A DNA stretch of 64,000 nucleotides, taken from contig JADJVW010000030.1 of NCBI GenBank assembly GCA_016710365.1, forward strand, positions 28,298 to 92,297. The letters are read 5' to 3'. The stretch's first letter is position 1. Each line of letters opens with the position of its first letter. Source of the DNA: Candidatus Caldilinea saccharophila (GTDB lineage: Bacteria; Chloroflexota; Anaerolineae; Caldilineales; Caldilineaceae). Both the position numbers and the translations under genes were made by a program. The notes under the pieces were generated by a model. That model was not told where the DNA came from. It was given only the letters and a program-made list of their open reading frames with translations, and ran no database searches. Below are positions 51,343 to 60,825 of the stretch, one piece after another.

Positions 51343-53137
51343 TCATTCTTCGTCGAGGCTGAGCACCGACATGAAGGCTTCCTGCGGGATTTCGACCGAG
51401 CCGACGGTCTTCATGCGCTTCTTGCCGGCCTTCTGCTTCTCGAGCAGCTTGCGCTTGCGGCTGATGTCGCCGCCGTAGCACTTGGAGAGCACATCCTTGC
51501 GCATCGCCTTGACGTTGGCGCGGCTGACGACCTTGTTGCCGATGGAGGCCTGGATCGGCACCTCGAACATCTGGCGTGGAATGATCTCTTTCATCTTGCT
51601 GACCAGCCGCTGCCCCTTGTAGAAGGCGTTGTCGCGGTGCACGATGATGCTGAGTGCGTCCACCGGCTGATAGTTGACCAGCACGTCGAGCTTGACCATG
51701 TCCGATGCCCGGTACTCGTCGATGGTGTAATCCATGCTGGCGTAGCCCTTGGTGCGCGCCTTGAGATCGTTGTAGAAGTCGACGATGATCTCGGAGAGCG
51801 GAATCAGGCAGACGATCTCGACGCGCTTGGCGTCGAGCCAATTTTGCGTCTTGAGTTCGCCGCGGCGCTTGGTGACCAGGTCGAGCACGGCGCCGATATA
51901 TTCGGCGGGTGTGAAGACACGCAATTCGCACCACGGTTCTTCGATGTGCTCGATCTCGGTCGGGTCGGGCAGCGCGGCCGGGCTGTCGATGGCGATCACC
52001 TCGCCGTCGGTGCGCAGCACGCGATATTCCACCGAGGGCGCGGTGAAGATGATGTCCATGTCGTACTCGCGCTCGAGCCGTTCCTGGACGATCTCCATGT
52101 GAAAGAGGCCGAGAAAGCCGAGGCGATAGCCAAAGCCGAGCGCCTGGCTCGTCTCCGGTTCGTAGCTGAGCGCGGCGTCGTTGAGTTGCAGCTTTTCGAG
52201 CGCATCGCGCAATTCGTTGTAGTCGTCCGGGTCGCTCGGGTACAAGCCGGCAAAGACCATCGGCTTGAGCGGCTGATAGCCGGGCAGCTTTTCGCTCGCG
52301 GGCCGCGCTGCCAGCGTGATCGTGTCGCCCACGTCGATGTCCTGCAAGGTTTTGAAGCCGGTGGCGACATAGCCGACCTGACCCGCGTGCAACTCGCCGA
52401 CCGGCAGCATGGCGGGCACGAGCACGCCGATCTCCAGCGGCTCCATGGCCTTGCCGGTGTTCATCGCCAGCAGGCGCGGCGTTCCCTTGATGGCGCCGTC
52501 CACCATGCGCACATAGGCGATCACGCCTTTGTAGGTGTCGTAGTGACAGTCGAAGACCAGCGCGCGCACCGGCGCGTCGTCGATGCCTTGCGGCGGCGGC
52601 ACCTCGGCGATAACATGTTGCAGCACCTGTTCCACGTTCAGCCCGGCCTTGGCGCTGATGCGGGATATCCTCCGCGGCCACGCCGAGCAGATCCTCGATC
52701 TCCTGCGCCACCTCGTCGGGCATGGCCGCGATCAGGTCGATCTTGTTGATGACCGGCACGATGGTCAGGTTCTGTTCGAGCGCGGCGAAGAGGTGCGCCA
52801 TCGTCTGCGCCTGGATGCCCTGCGACGCGTCCACGACGAGCACCGCGCCTTCGCAGGCTTGCAGCGCACGATGCACTTCGTAGTTGAAGTCGACGTGACC
52901 GGGCGTGTCGATCAGGTTGAGCTCGTACTTCTCGCCCTGGTATTTGTAGATCATGCGCACCGCGCTGGCTTTGATCGTGACGCCTTTCTCGCGCTCCAGT
53001 TCCATGGAGTCGAGCAGTTGCTCGCATCTCGCGCTCGGTGACGGTGTCAGTCATCTGGATCAGACGGTCGGCCAGCGTGCTCTTGCCGTGGTCAATATGG
53101 GCGATAATCGAAAGTTGCGAATATGGTCAAGATTCAT
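51343..53137 (-). CDS. lepA: Elongation factor 4 (LepA), three frameshifts
   Basis: About 598 residues after joining. It starts MNLDHIRNF at 53137. A missing T after AACTTT (about 53114) hides SIIAHIDHGKSTLADRLIQM (G1). One missing base near 53026 separates TDTVTEREMR from EQLLDSMELEREKGVTIKAS. A missing C near 52663 separates DLLGVAAEDIP from ISAKAGLNVEQVLQHVIAEV. The remaining GTPase motifs (LIDTPGHVDF, VINKIDLI) and LepA C-terminal domain (KLLEKQKAGKKRMK, SVLSLDEE at the end) are intact. LepA moves ribosomes backwards. All three breaks are single-base and homopolymer-linked, so likely errors. Confidence 0.95.
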
Positions 53138-53279
53138 GCAGGAGATGATACCTTATCTCCTGGTTACACCCTGCCATATACCAGAACCGCAAACAGACTA
53201 ACGCTGCTTCGGTCTGGCTTGTTGCGCAACGTCTGTCAGCAGGGCAGCGCCACCGATGTTAGAAGCAGTCACTTTCAGT

Positions 53280-53373
53280 ATTTCACGGAACTTACATAAA
53301 GCCACCCAGAGCACCAAGGACGCCATCTTCAACTTTGCGCCCTTGGCGTCTTCGTGTGAGGCCAAATCGTGCA
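53280..53373. repeat. CACAAAG-type repeat at the end of the cohesin gene
   Basis: TTTCACGGAACTTACATAAA and GCGTCTTCGTGTGAGGCCAA with CGTGCACTACTGATTTT are the inverse of 5000-5110. The stop codon of the cohesin protein lies within the repeat. Confidence 0.7.
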
Positions 53374-54285
53374 CTACTGATTTTGGATGAGCGGCAGGAA
53401 CAATTCACTGGCGTTTTGGCCTCCCGGCGCCTTCGCGGGTGGGGGAGAGGGAAGCGGGGTGAGCGTGGGCGTCGCTGTCGCGGTGGGAGTCGCCGTTACA
53501 GTCGGCGTGGCCGTCGGTGTGGGCGTGGGCGGAATCGGCGGCTTCACCTGCCCGCCCAGGGGCGTGGGCGTCGCGGTCGGTGTGACCGGCGTCGGCGTAA
53601 AGGTCGGTGCGTGCTCTGGCGTGGCCGTCGGCGTATGAGTGGCCGTCGGCGTCGGGCTGGGGCTGGGCGTCGGGGTGAAGGTCGGGGTGGCGGTGGGCGG
53701 CGCCGCGCCATCCACGATCTCGACGATGCCGCCGATGGCCACGCCGTCGATATTCCTGCCCAGCGGGCTGCTAAAGCTTGGCTGCGGGCGGCTGGAAAAT
53801 TCGACCGGCGCGCGCAGGATGCCTGCGTAGTCCGGCGTGCAGATGGTGGTGAAATGCAGGATCGCCAACGGGCCGGCGGGCAGCGCGGCAAAAGGCAGGC
53901 TAAAATCGAGGATGATCACGTCGAACTCGCCGACATCATCTGTGGCGTCGAAGGAGGCTGACACGCTGAACTGGGGCGGCGTCAGCGGCTGGAAACCATC
54001 GGGCAGGCCATCGCCGTTGTTGTCGGCGCCTTCAAATGCCAGACAGCGCTGGTCATAGTCGATCGAGAAGAGCACGCCGGAAACATGCTGGCCCGCCGCG
54101 TCCAGCGTCACGGGCAGATTCACCGCAGTGGTGGCGATCACGGCAGTCGTGGGCGGCAGGGTCAATTTAACCGAGGTCTGGGCATGGAGCGTGCGATAGC
54201 CGGCGCTGGCCGCAACCAGGCCGACCAGCAGCAGGCTGATGATGGCGCGTAATCGATTGGAGAGGGATAGTTTTCGGATGAACAT
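53374..54285 (-). CDS. Secreted cohesin-domain protein with Thr/Pro linker and C-terminal LFLPLI motif
   Basis: 303 residues. The signal segment is AIISLLLVGLVAASAGYRTL. A cohesin-type domain follows (residues 40-190: LPVTLDAAGQHVSGVLFSID, then YDQRCLAFEGADNNGDGLPD). Then comes a long linker of TPTATPTP repeats (about 195-285). The final residues are SELFLPLIQNQ. Cohesins bind dockerins of surface enzyme complexes. The linker and the tail suggest anchoring to the cell surface. It stands 145 bp downstream of the large cohesin/dockerin protein and probably works with it. Start MFIRKLSLSN at 54285. Confidence 0.88.
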   Translation of the reverse strand: MFIRKLSLSNRLRAIISLLLVGLVAASAGYRTLHAQTSVKLTLPPTTAVIATTAVNLPVTLDAAGQHVSGVLFSIDYDQRCLAFEGADNNGDGLPDGFQPLTPPQFSVSASFDATDDVGEFDVIILDFSLPFAALPAGPLAILHFTTICTPDYAGILRAPVEFSSRPQPSFSSPLGRNIDGVAIGGIVEIVDGAAPPTATPTFTPTPSPSPTPTATHTPTATPEHAPTFTPTPVTPTATPTPLGGQVKPPIPPTPTPTATPTVTATPTATATPTLTPLPSPPPAKAPGGQNASELFLPLIQNQ

Positions 54286-54354
54286 AGGATTGCCTATTGC
54301 ATCACCCGAGCGGGGCGCCAAGGGGAGAGTGTTGCACCCGGGATAAGTAGATAC

Positions 54355-54388
54355 ACCTGCCAGGAAGCCTCGCAGCTTCCTGGCAGGT
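54355..54388 (-). terminator. Perfect 13-bp hairpin after the large surface protein gene
   Basis: ACCTGCCAGGAAG (54355-54367) and CTTCCTGGCAGGT (54376-54388) pair without mismatch around 8 nt, 42 bp past the stop codon of the 1487-residue protein. T-tract absent, so possibly a dispersed element of the CCTGCCAGG type acting as terminator. Confidence 0.6.
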
Positions 54389-54429
54389 TGCGGCGATCCA
54401 GATGGATGCCGACGAAGACTATTCGATCG

Positions 54430-57400
54430 TTACCGGCGCAGCAGCGGCAGGTACACACGTCCTTCGCTGCCCTGTCCGGCGACCTCCACTTCCACCGGCA
54501 CGTTGACGCCGCCGGTGTTGCCGAGCGAGGCGTTGGTCAGGCTCACCTGCACGGGCGCGCCCGCGCCGTTTGCCGTGACCTGCACCGCCACCGTGACCAG
54601 CACACCTTCCGGCAGCTCGAAGAGCGGCAGGCTGAGGTCGGCCATCGCGATGCTGACGCTGGCGCGGTCGGCGCTGACTTGCACCGAGCGCATCAGGTCG
54701 GCCGGCACGTTGAAGCGGATGGCGTCGGGGATGCCGTCCTGGTTGGCGTCGGTCGGGTCGATGGCGACCTGCTGAGCATCGAAGCTGACGCGGAAGGCCG
54801 CGCCGGCGATGGCTTCGCCGTTGCCGCGCAGGCTGATTGGAACCTCCACCGTGGCGCCGGCGGTCGCACCTTGCACCGCGGGCACCGCGAGAATGGCGGG
54901 CTGCGTCGCGGCGGTCGTCACCGTGGGCAGCGTGCAGGAGTTGTTGCCGAAGACGACAAGCACCGTGCAGAGGATGTCGGCCACGTCAACCAGCGTGGAC
55001 GCGTTGGCGTCACAGCCGATGGCGCTGCCGTTGAAGCCGCCCGTATGGACATAGAGCCAGTGGTTGACCGGGAACGAAGCCGGCACAGAATTCGCATCGA
55101 AGGATTCAAGCACCTCGGCCACGAAGTCGGCGGCGTTGACGATGTCGTCGCTGTTGCAGTCGCCGCGTGCGTCGTTGGCGACGATGTGCACGGCGCCGTC
55201 GTGGGTCAGGACGGGCAGCGGTGCATTGCTGACATTCTTGAGCTCGGTGGAGCCAGAGAAGGTGATGGACGAGACCGTGCCAGAGGAGCAGGCGTCGCTG
55301 GCGCTGAAGTTGAGCACCACCGCGGCGCCGTCCGTCAGGTCAGTCGTACCGTTTAGGGCAATGCCAACAATGCCGCTGGCATTCGGCGTGCCTGCCGAAC
55401 CGCTCCAGCCGCTCTGGAAGCCACTCAGCCCGGTGAAGGTGAGGCAGGCTTCTTCGTAATCAATCGAGAAGCCGGCGCTGCGCACGGCGTTGCCCTTGGC
55501 CAGGAACTTGACCGGCACCTGCAGGTTGCCGCTGTAGGCGACCCAGAGCAGGTCGGTCTCAACGGGCAGGCTCAGCTCGGAGCGGTCGATGACGTGGATG
55601 GTGAATTGCTTCTCGTAGAACAGGCCGCTACTATCGATGCTGCGCACCTTGATGGAGTAGGTAGGTTTGCTGTAGTCAGGCACTTCGTTGATGAGCAGCT
55701 TGTCAACAGAAGAGATGACAAATGCAGTGTTGTCACCAAAGCCGGTAACCAGTTCGTAGGTAAATGCTCCACCTTCTGGATCGCTGGTTGTGAATGTGCC
55801 AATCTCTGTGCCAACGGGCACCGCTTCGAAGACCTTGTCGTTCGAGAGCATGATGTCGGTCGGCGCCTCATTGACATTGGTGATGGTGATCGTGAATTCC
55901 TTAGTGACCACGCCACCCTTGCCGTCGTCGAGCTTGACAAGGATGGTATAGGAGAACTTTGTCTCGAAGTCGAAAATGGCAGCAGTCTTCAGCACACCGC
56001 TTTCGATGGTGAAAGCTGCATTGTCGGGGTAGGTAGGATAGTTCACCAGCGTGTAGACGAAGGGATCCGTATCGGTGTCACCTACTGGCGAGAACGTACC
56101 CACAGGCGTTCCAATGACGGCGTTCTCGGCAACGCTGTTGCTGCCAGAAAGGTTGATGCCAGTGGGCGCGTCGTTGAAGTCCAGCGGAATGCTGGCGCCG
56201 GCCGACGTGCGGAAGAGCGTCTGCCCGCCCGGGTTGCCAAAGGAAGACGCCGGCTGGTTGGAGAAGAGCACATCGACGAAGCGGTCGGCGCCCCAGCAAG
56301 CGTCCTTCACAGTAAACTCGATGGAGAGCAGATTGCCCGGGGCCAGCACGAGCGGGTTCGATACTTCGCTCCAAATGGCGACGTCGATCTCGCCATCGGT
56401 GTCGGCTGCGTCGAAGGCGACGCTTTTCATGAAGCCGGCGGGCATCCCGGTCACTTTGGAGGCGTCGGTGACCAGGCAGTTCTGGTCGTAGTCTACGGAG
56501 AAGGCAACCGAGGCGATCTGGTCGCCAGCCTCCGGGGTGAGGATGACCGGCACGTTGATGACCTTGGGGTCGTCGGTGCGTTGCAGGATGATGGGATCGG
56601 CGGGGACGGAGAGAACTGCGGTGGTCGGCGCCGCGTTCAGCCACGGGTTGTAGGTGATGTACGGGCTGACTTCTGCGCCACTGCCCGGGCCCTCACCAGA
56701 TGGGCCACTCGCATCGCCCCACCAGTTGTTCGTGCCATCCGCCGTGAGATAGCTGGCGTTGGAGCGCATACCGATTGTGTTGCCAGCCAGATTGTTGTAG
56801 TTGGCTGAAATGGCTGTGAAAGGAGCAGTAGATGGGCAAACATAGGGTGGTGTGGCTGTTGGCACAGAAACACACTGATAGAATTCCAAGCCTACCTTAA
56901 AACCGGTGACCACATTGCGGTTTGCGGTGATGTTGATGCTACGTGGGCCGTAGCCTGCATCCGCTTCGATGCCGTAGGTGCCAGCATTGCCAGAGCTAGA
57001 GCTAACCAAGGTCACGACATTGCCGGAAACATTGACCGGCATTTCGGTGGCAGAGGCAACGCCAACGATGTTGTCTTCACTAGTGGCGGCAGCCTCAGCC
57101 ATTGGCACTTCGTAGGGTGACGGCACAGCCTCCGGCGGGTCGGTGGCGATAATTCCCCAAGCGTACCCACCCGCCTTAATCACGTCAATCTTGTTGTTGG
57201 CAATGGCGCCTTGGGCGTCGATATTGTAGACGCCCACATGACCGTTCGTCACAACATTGTTGGTGACATCGACGTCGGCATAGTAATTCAAAATTGTAGT
57301 GGCTACCCAGTCACCTCCAGTATAGGCAATACCGGTCACGAAGTTACTGTCGATGTAGCCATCCAGCGTGCCGGAGGCGCGGTAGACCTGAATGCCGTTC

Positions 57401-58893
57401 TGCGCGGTCACGGCGGTAGGCCCTGCGCCTTCGATGCGGTTGCCGACGATCTGCGTGGTCAACACCGACGAACCGCCCGAATTGACCGCCATGGCGTTCT
57501 TCTGGAAGTCGTGGATATAGTTGTTGCGGATGGCGAGGTTGCGCGTGCTGCCGTCCACCAGATAGGCGTACAACGCAACGCCGTGCTGCGCGCCGCTGAA
57601 CGATGTATCACGCACGCCCTTGATCTCAGTGTTGACGATGGCGCCGCCGGCGTTGTAGTAGGCGATGCCGCTGAATTTGTAGGCGCTGTTGCCACGACCT
57701 GCGCCGTCTATAACCAAATCGCGTATGGTGGCGTTCGCTCCACTCACAGTCAAGACAGGATACTGAGAGTAGGTAATATTATCTGAGCCCACCGTCGTGA
57801 AGCGAGCAACCAGCGTCGCCGGCGCCTTGATGATCGTGGTGCTGCCTGCGCCAGCCAGCGTCAGGTTCTTGGTGATGAGCGGCTGCTCGACGTAGACGCC
57901 GGCCGCTACCTGGATCGTGTCGCCGGGGTCCGCCGCGTCGATGGCGGCCTGGATGCTGCCTGTCGGCAGCACGGTCACGATGGACTTGTCAGGCTGCGGC
58001 GCCGCCCATGGCGCGGGCAGCGTATTGGCAAACGCGGCTGCACCGGCGGCTGTTGTCTGGTAGAAAGTGTAGACGGTAGTACCAGGAATTACGCTGTTGG
58101 TGACCAGGTAAGGGAACATGGTCTGCGTAAAATTGGTTACCGGCAAAGGGCTGGCTGGGGTACTGTAGTTGCCCGCCTCGATGTAGAACTGGTTCGCCTC
58201 ACTGAACGAGTTGACGCCGGTCAGGCTGATGTTGTCCGACCCTCCGGTGTGGAAAAGTCCCCAGGTGTAGATAGCGACGCCGCCCCACGCATTGCCGCTG
58301 GTGGTGATGTTTTCCAGCGTGACGTTGGAGCAGTCGGTCAGACCGATGCCGACGCCCTTCAGCGCGCCCACGGAAGAGATATTCTTCAGCGCGCCTCCGC
58401 TGAGACCGTTGAGATCGATGCCGCTCCGACCGGTTCCGATCACGCTGACATCCTCGATCGTGACGGTGGCGTTCTCTCCGGAAACTTTCAGGCCGTAGTT
58501 GCCGGAGGCATCGGTATCCGGGCCATCCAGCGTAAAGTTTTTGAAGACGAAGGCGTAATCGCCTTGTGCGTCGATGGCGTAGCCCGTGAAAGTGCTGGCG
58601 TTGATGATCACGCCCGCGCGACTTTCACCTTGCAGCGTCAGCGACTTATAAATGGTGAGCTTCTCAGGATAGGTTCCATTGACAATGTTGATAACATCTC
58701 CGGACCCCGCCGCGTCGATAGCGGCTTGGATTGTGCAGTACGGGCCAGTTGGACCACAGCCGGCGGCCGGATTGACTGTCAGATCGGCGGCCTGGGCGCC
58801 GGCAAAGAAGAAAAAGGTTGCGAATGAAACACTCAGGAGCAGGATGACAGAGCGCAGACACAAACGATAGGAACGCGTAGAAGTGTCAGACAT
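54430..58893 (-). CDS. Large secreted beta-helix/cohesin/cadherin/dockerin protein
   Basis: 1487 residues, unbroken. Signal peptide (SVILLLSVSFATFFFFAGAQ). Residues 35-755 carry parallel beta-helix repeats (two copies of IQAAIDAA, many GNRI/GNVV turns), as in polysaccharide-binding or lyase-like proteins. Cohesin-type domain near 760-890, two cadherin-like repeats near 905-1095 (DAPTGINLSG, EAPTDIMLSN), a second cohesin 1105-1230, a type I dockerin 1240-1305 with both calcium loops (GDCNSDDIVNAADFV and GCDANASTLVDVADIL), a third cohesin-like domain 1320-1460, and a tail GRVYLPLLRR. Having both cohesin and dockerin lets it chain with itself or its neighbour. The start at 58893 follows GAGGAAAGCCCC. 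Confidence 0.92.
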   Translation of the reverse strand: MSDTSTRSYRLCLRSVILLLSVSFATFFFFAGAQAADLTVNPAAGCGPTGPYCTIQAAIDAAGSGDVINIVNGTYPEKLTIYKSLTLQGESRAGVIINASTFTGYAIDAQGDYAFVFKNFTLDGPDTDASGNYGLKVSGENATVTIEDVSVIGTGRSGIDLNGLSGGALKNISSVGALKGVGIGLTDCSNVTLENITTSGNAWGGVAIYTWGLFHTGGSDNISLTGVNSFSEANQFYIEAGNYSTPASPLPVTNFTQTMFPYLVTNSVIPGTTVYTFYQTTAAGAAAFANTLPAPWAAPQPDKSIVTVLPTGSIQAAIDAADPGDTIQVAAGVYVEQPLITKNLTLAGAGSTTIIKAPATLVARFTTVGSDNITYSQYPVLTVSGANATIRDLVIDGAGRGNSAYKFSGIAYYNAGGAIVNTEIKGVRDTSFSGAQHGVALYAYLVDGSTRNLAIRNNYIHDFQKNAMAVNSGGSSVLTTQIVGNRIEGAGPTAVTAQNGIQVYRASGTLDGYIDSNFVTGIAYTGGDWVATTILNYYADVDVTNNVVTNGHVGVYNIDAQGAIANNKIDVIKAGGYAWGIIATDPPEAVPSPYEVPMAEAAATSEDNIVGVASATEMPVNVSGNVVTLVSSSSGNAGTYGIEADAGYGPRSINITANRNVVTGFKVGLEFYQCVSVPTATPPYVCPSTAPFTAISANYNNLAGNTIGMRSNASYLTADGTNNWWGDASGPSGEGPGSGAEVSPYITYNPWLNAAPTTAVLSVPADPIILQRTDDPKVINVPVILTPEAGDQIASVAFSVDYDQNCLVTDASKVTGMPAGFMKSVAFDAADTDGEIDVAIWSEVSNPLVLAPGNLLSIEFTVKDACWGADRFVDVLFSNQPASSFGNPGGQTLFRTSAGASIPLDFNDAPTGINLSGSNSVAENAVIGTPVGTFSPVGDTDTDPFVYTLVNYPTYPDNAAFTIESGVLKTAAIFDFETKFSYTILVKLDDGKGGVVTKEFTITITNVNEAPTDIMLSNDKVFEAVPVGTEIGTFTTSDPEGGAFTYELVTGFGDNTAFVISSVDKLLINEVPDYSKPTYSIKVRSIDSSGLFYEKQFTIHVIDRSELSLPVETDLLWVAYSGNLQVPVKFLAKGNAVRSAGFSIDYEEACLTFTGLSGFQSGWSGSAGTPNASGIVGIALNGTTDLTDGAAVVLNFSASDACSSGTVSSITFSGSTELKNVSNAPLPVLTHDGAVHIVANDARGDCNSDDIVNAADFVAEVLESFDANSVPASFPVNHWLYVHTGGFNGSAIGCDANASTLVDVADILCTVLVVFGNNSCTLPTVTTAATQPAILAVPAVQGATAGATVEVPISLRGNGEAIAGAAFRVSFDAQQVAIDPTDANQDGIPDAIRFNVPADLMRSVQVSADRASVSIAMADLSLPLFELPEGVLVTVAVQVTANGAGAPVQVSLTNASLGNTGGVNVPVEVEVAGQGSEGRVYLPLLRR

Positions 58894-59292
58894 GGGGCTT
58901 TCCTCACAGTCATGAAAAAAATGGATCGGATCGATGCAGCGGTGGAACACCGGCAAGCGTCCTTGCCGAGCGTGCCTGGCAGCGTGATCGGGGGTCGATG
59001 GGCAGAGCGGAAATTTTACAGGGTGAGCGATGTCAGGGGCTCATGCCATCGGGTCGATTACACTACGTGCTACAAATGTAGCAGAGAGCGCGGCCAAATA
59101 AACATGATGAATGTCCCGTGGAATTTGGGACATTTCGCCCTCGGTCGGGACAATCTTAGGCTGGCTTACCGTAAATCGTTAAATCTGCCGGAACGCACTT
59201 TACGGTTCGCAGATCGTGCTGATCGAGCACGATTGATTTACCTATGCTATCATGGCGAAATCGTCTGTTTGGCAAAGAGGATTTTTCGGATT
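58894..59292. other. Divergent spacer between the surface protein and the MFS gene
   Basis: About 400 bp. An open frame continues upstream of the MFS start, but its content (GGRWAERKFYRVSDVRGSCH and so on) is not protein-like and no better start signal is seen. Divergent promoters must lie here; I cannot place them with confidence. Confidence 0.5.
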
Positions 59293-60495
59293 ATGAACAA
59301 GAAACGTCTGACTGCGGCTGCTTACGGCCATTTTTCTATCGACATTTTGAACTCCTCGGTGGCGATTATCCTGACGCTGGCTGCTGTCCAGTTCAACCTG
59401 ACCATTGCGCAGATCGGCTTCGGCGCGATGATGTACCAGATGTTCGCCGCCATGAGCCAGCCGCTTTTCGGCGGCCTGACGGACAAGCTCAACGGCCGCT
59501 GGATCGGCGCGGTCGGCGTGTTGTGGACCGCGCTTTTCTATGCGGCGGCTTCGTGGATGCCAACCTATCCGCTCTTCATCACGCTGCTGATGATCGGCGG
59601 GCTGGGCAGCGGCGCGTTTCATGCGGCCGGTATGGTGAATGCGTCGGCGTCCGGCGGCGACAAGGCCGCAACGGCCACATCTTACTTCTTCCTTGGCGGC
59701 CAGACAGGACTGGCGCTAGGCCCGATCCTCGCCGGCTTTGTCATTGGCGGCATGGGGCTGGCTGGTATGCCGTTGATGGCGCTGCTTGCTGTACCGGCGA
59801 GCGTGCTGATGTTTATGCACATGAACGACGCGCTGCCGGTTGCGCCTAAGGTCGTCAAATCTGATAATCAAGGCAACGCCAGCCGCACGCACGCCGCCAC
59901 GGCTATTTTGATTACGGCTTTTGTGCTCTTCATCCTTCTGCGCTCCAGCACCGCCCAGGGCTACGCCACGCTGCTGCCCAAGTTCTACGAGTCAGCCGGC
60001 TACAGCGCCGCGCAGTTCGGGCTGATGCTCGGTCTGTTCAACCTGGCCGGCGCCATGGGCACACTGATCGGCGGCTATCTGGGCGACCGCTTCAACCGTC
60101 GCACCATCATGATCGTGGCGTCGATTGCCAGCGTTCCCTTTGCCTACGCCATGTTGTACGCGAGCGGCGCCAGTTATATTGTCGTCGCCGTGTTGGCGGG
60201 CATCCTGCTCAGCATGCCGCACAGCCTGCTGATGGTGATGAGTCAGGAACTTGCGCCCAATCGGCGCGGGCTGGCGGGGGGGCTGGTGCTGGGCTTTATC
60301 TTCGCCAGCGGCTCCTTCATGGCGTGGCTCCAGTCGATCGCAGCCGAACAGGTCGGGCTGCTGGCGGTCTTATCGGTCGTTGCGTTTTTCCCGTTTTTTG
60401 CCGGGTTGGTGGGGTTTGCGCTGCCTTCCAGCCGCAAACCCCACCCAGCCATCATGCCACCGCCGACTGCCTCCTCGTCCGCCGCGGCTGATTGA
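59293..60495 (+). CDS. MFS transporter of the fosmidomycin-resistance (Fsr) type
   Basis: 400 residues, about 12 helices. MNKKRLTAAAYGHFSIDILN at the start, MSQPLFGGLTDKLNGRWIGA, GSGAFHAAGMVNASASGGDK and TLIGGYLGDRFNRRTIMIVA match the Fsr branch of MFS, where an early His-Asp (GHFSID) and GAFHP-like motif are usual. Known members export fosmidomycin or other small acids; the true substrate is unknown. The ATG at 59293 lies behind AGAGGATTTTTCGG; the upstream frame to 58912 is unlikely to be translated. Confidence 0.88.
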   Translation: MNKKRLTAAAYGHFSIDILNSSVAIILTLAAVQFNLTIAQIGFGAMMYQMFAAMSQPLFGGLTDKLNGRWIGAVGVLWTALFYAAASWMPTYPLFITLLMIGGLGSGAFHAAGMVNASASGGDKAATATSYFFLGGQTGLALGPILAGFVIGGMGLAGMPLMALLAVPASVLMFMHMNDALPVAPKVVKSDNQGNASRTHAATAILITAFVLFILLRSSTAQGYATLLPKFYESAGYSAAQFGLMLGLFNLAGAMGTLIGGYLGDRFNRRTIMIVASIASVPFAYAMLYASGASYIVVAVLAGILLSMPHSLLMVMSQELAPNRRGLAGGLVLGFIFASGSFMAWLQSIAAEQVGLLAVLSVVAFFPFFAGLVGFALPSSRKPHPAIMPPPTASSSAAAD

Positions 60496-60499
60496 GTAA

Positions 60500-60628
60500 A
60501 AAACTATCCACAGATGGCGCAGATGGCACAGATTTTGAAAAGCGTCTGACTTTATGACTTCTTTCAATTTCAAGGCGGCGCATTCAGACTTGCCATCTGT
60601 GAAATCTCTGCAATCTGTGGATGGTTTT
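60500..60628. repeat. ATCTGTGGAT-type inverted repeat
   Basis: CTATCCACAGATGGCGCAGA with TGGCACAGATTTT on the left and GCCATCTGTGAAATCTCTGC with AATCTGTGGATGG on the right, followed by TTTTTG. It can form a long imperfect hairpin with a terminal T-run and probably ends the MFS transcript. It belongs to the same general set of dispersed palindromes as 51234-51319. Confidence 0.75.
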
Positions 60629-60680
60629 TGCCCCAGGTTCATTTATCCCAATTTTATTTTGATAATTAAAACAAATTCAT

Positions 60681-60709
60681 TTGACAAAATTGTTTTGTCA
60701 TAGTATTGT
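60681..60709 (+). promoter_or_regulatory. sufR promoter with palindromic operator
   Basis: TTGACA (60681-60686), 17-nt spacer, TATTGT (60704-60709). TGACAAAA-TTG-TTTTGTCA (60682-60700) is a perfect inverted repeat with 8-bp arms that covers the -35 box and most of the spacer. Its position fits autorepression by the SufR encoded just downstream. Confidence 0.8.
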
Positions 60710-60825
60710 TCATGCGTGACGCCGTTGCGATCAGCAAGATCGACGGTAAAACAACCGGTAGGGTGAAGCAGCCGGCAGCATGAAGCAGCCGGCGGAATAG
60801 CCCTGAAGTTGGGACGACAAAATCA

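Noticed and set aside
51340..52749. 469-residue ORF on the plus strand inside lepA
   Set aside because: Antisense shadow of lepA; composition follows the codon bias of the opposite strand and no motifs are seen.
58912..59292. N-terminal extension of the MFS protein
   Set aside because: The sequence before MNKKRL is not protein-like, lacks a membrane topology role and family members start at the equivalent Met.
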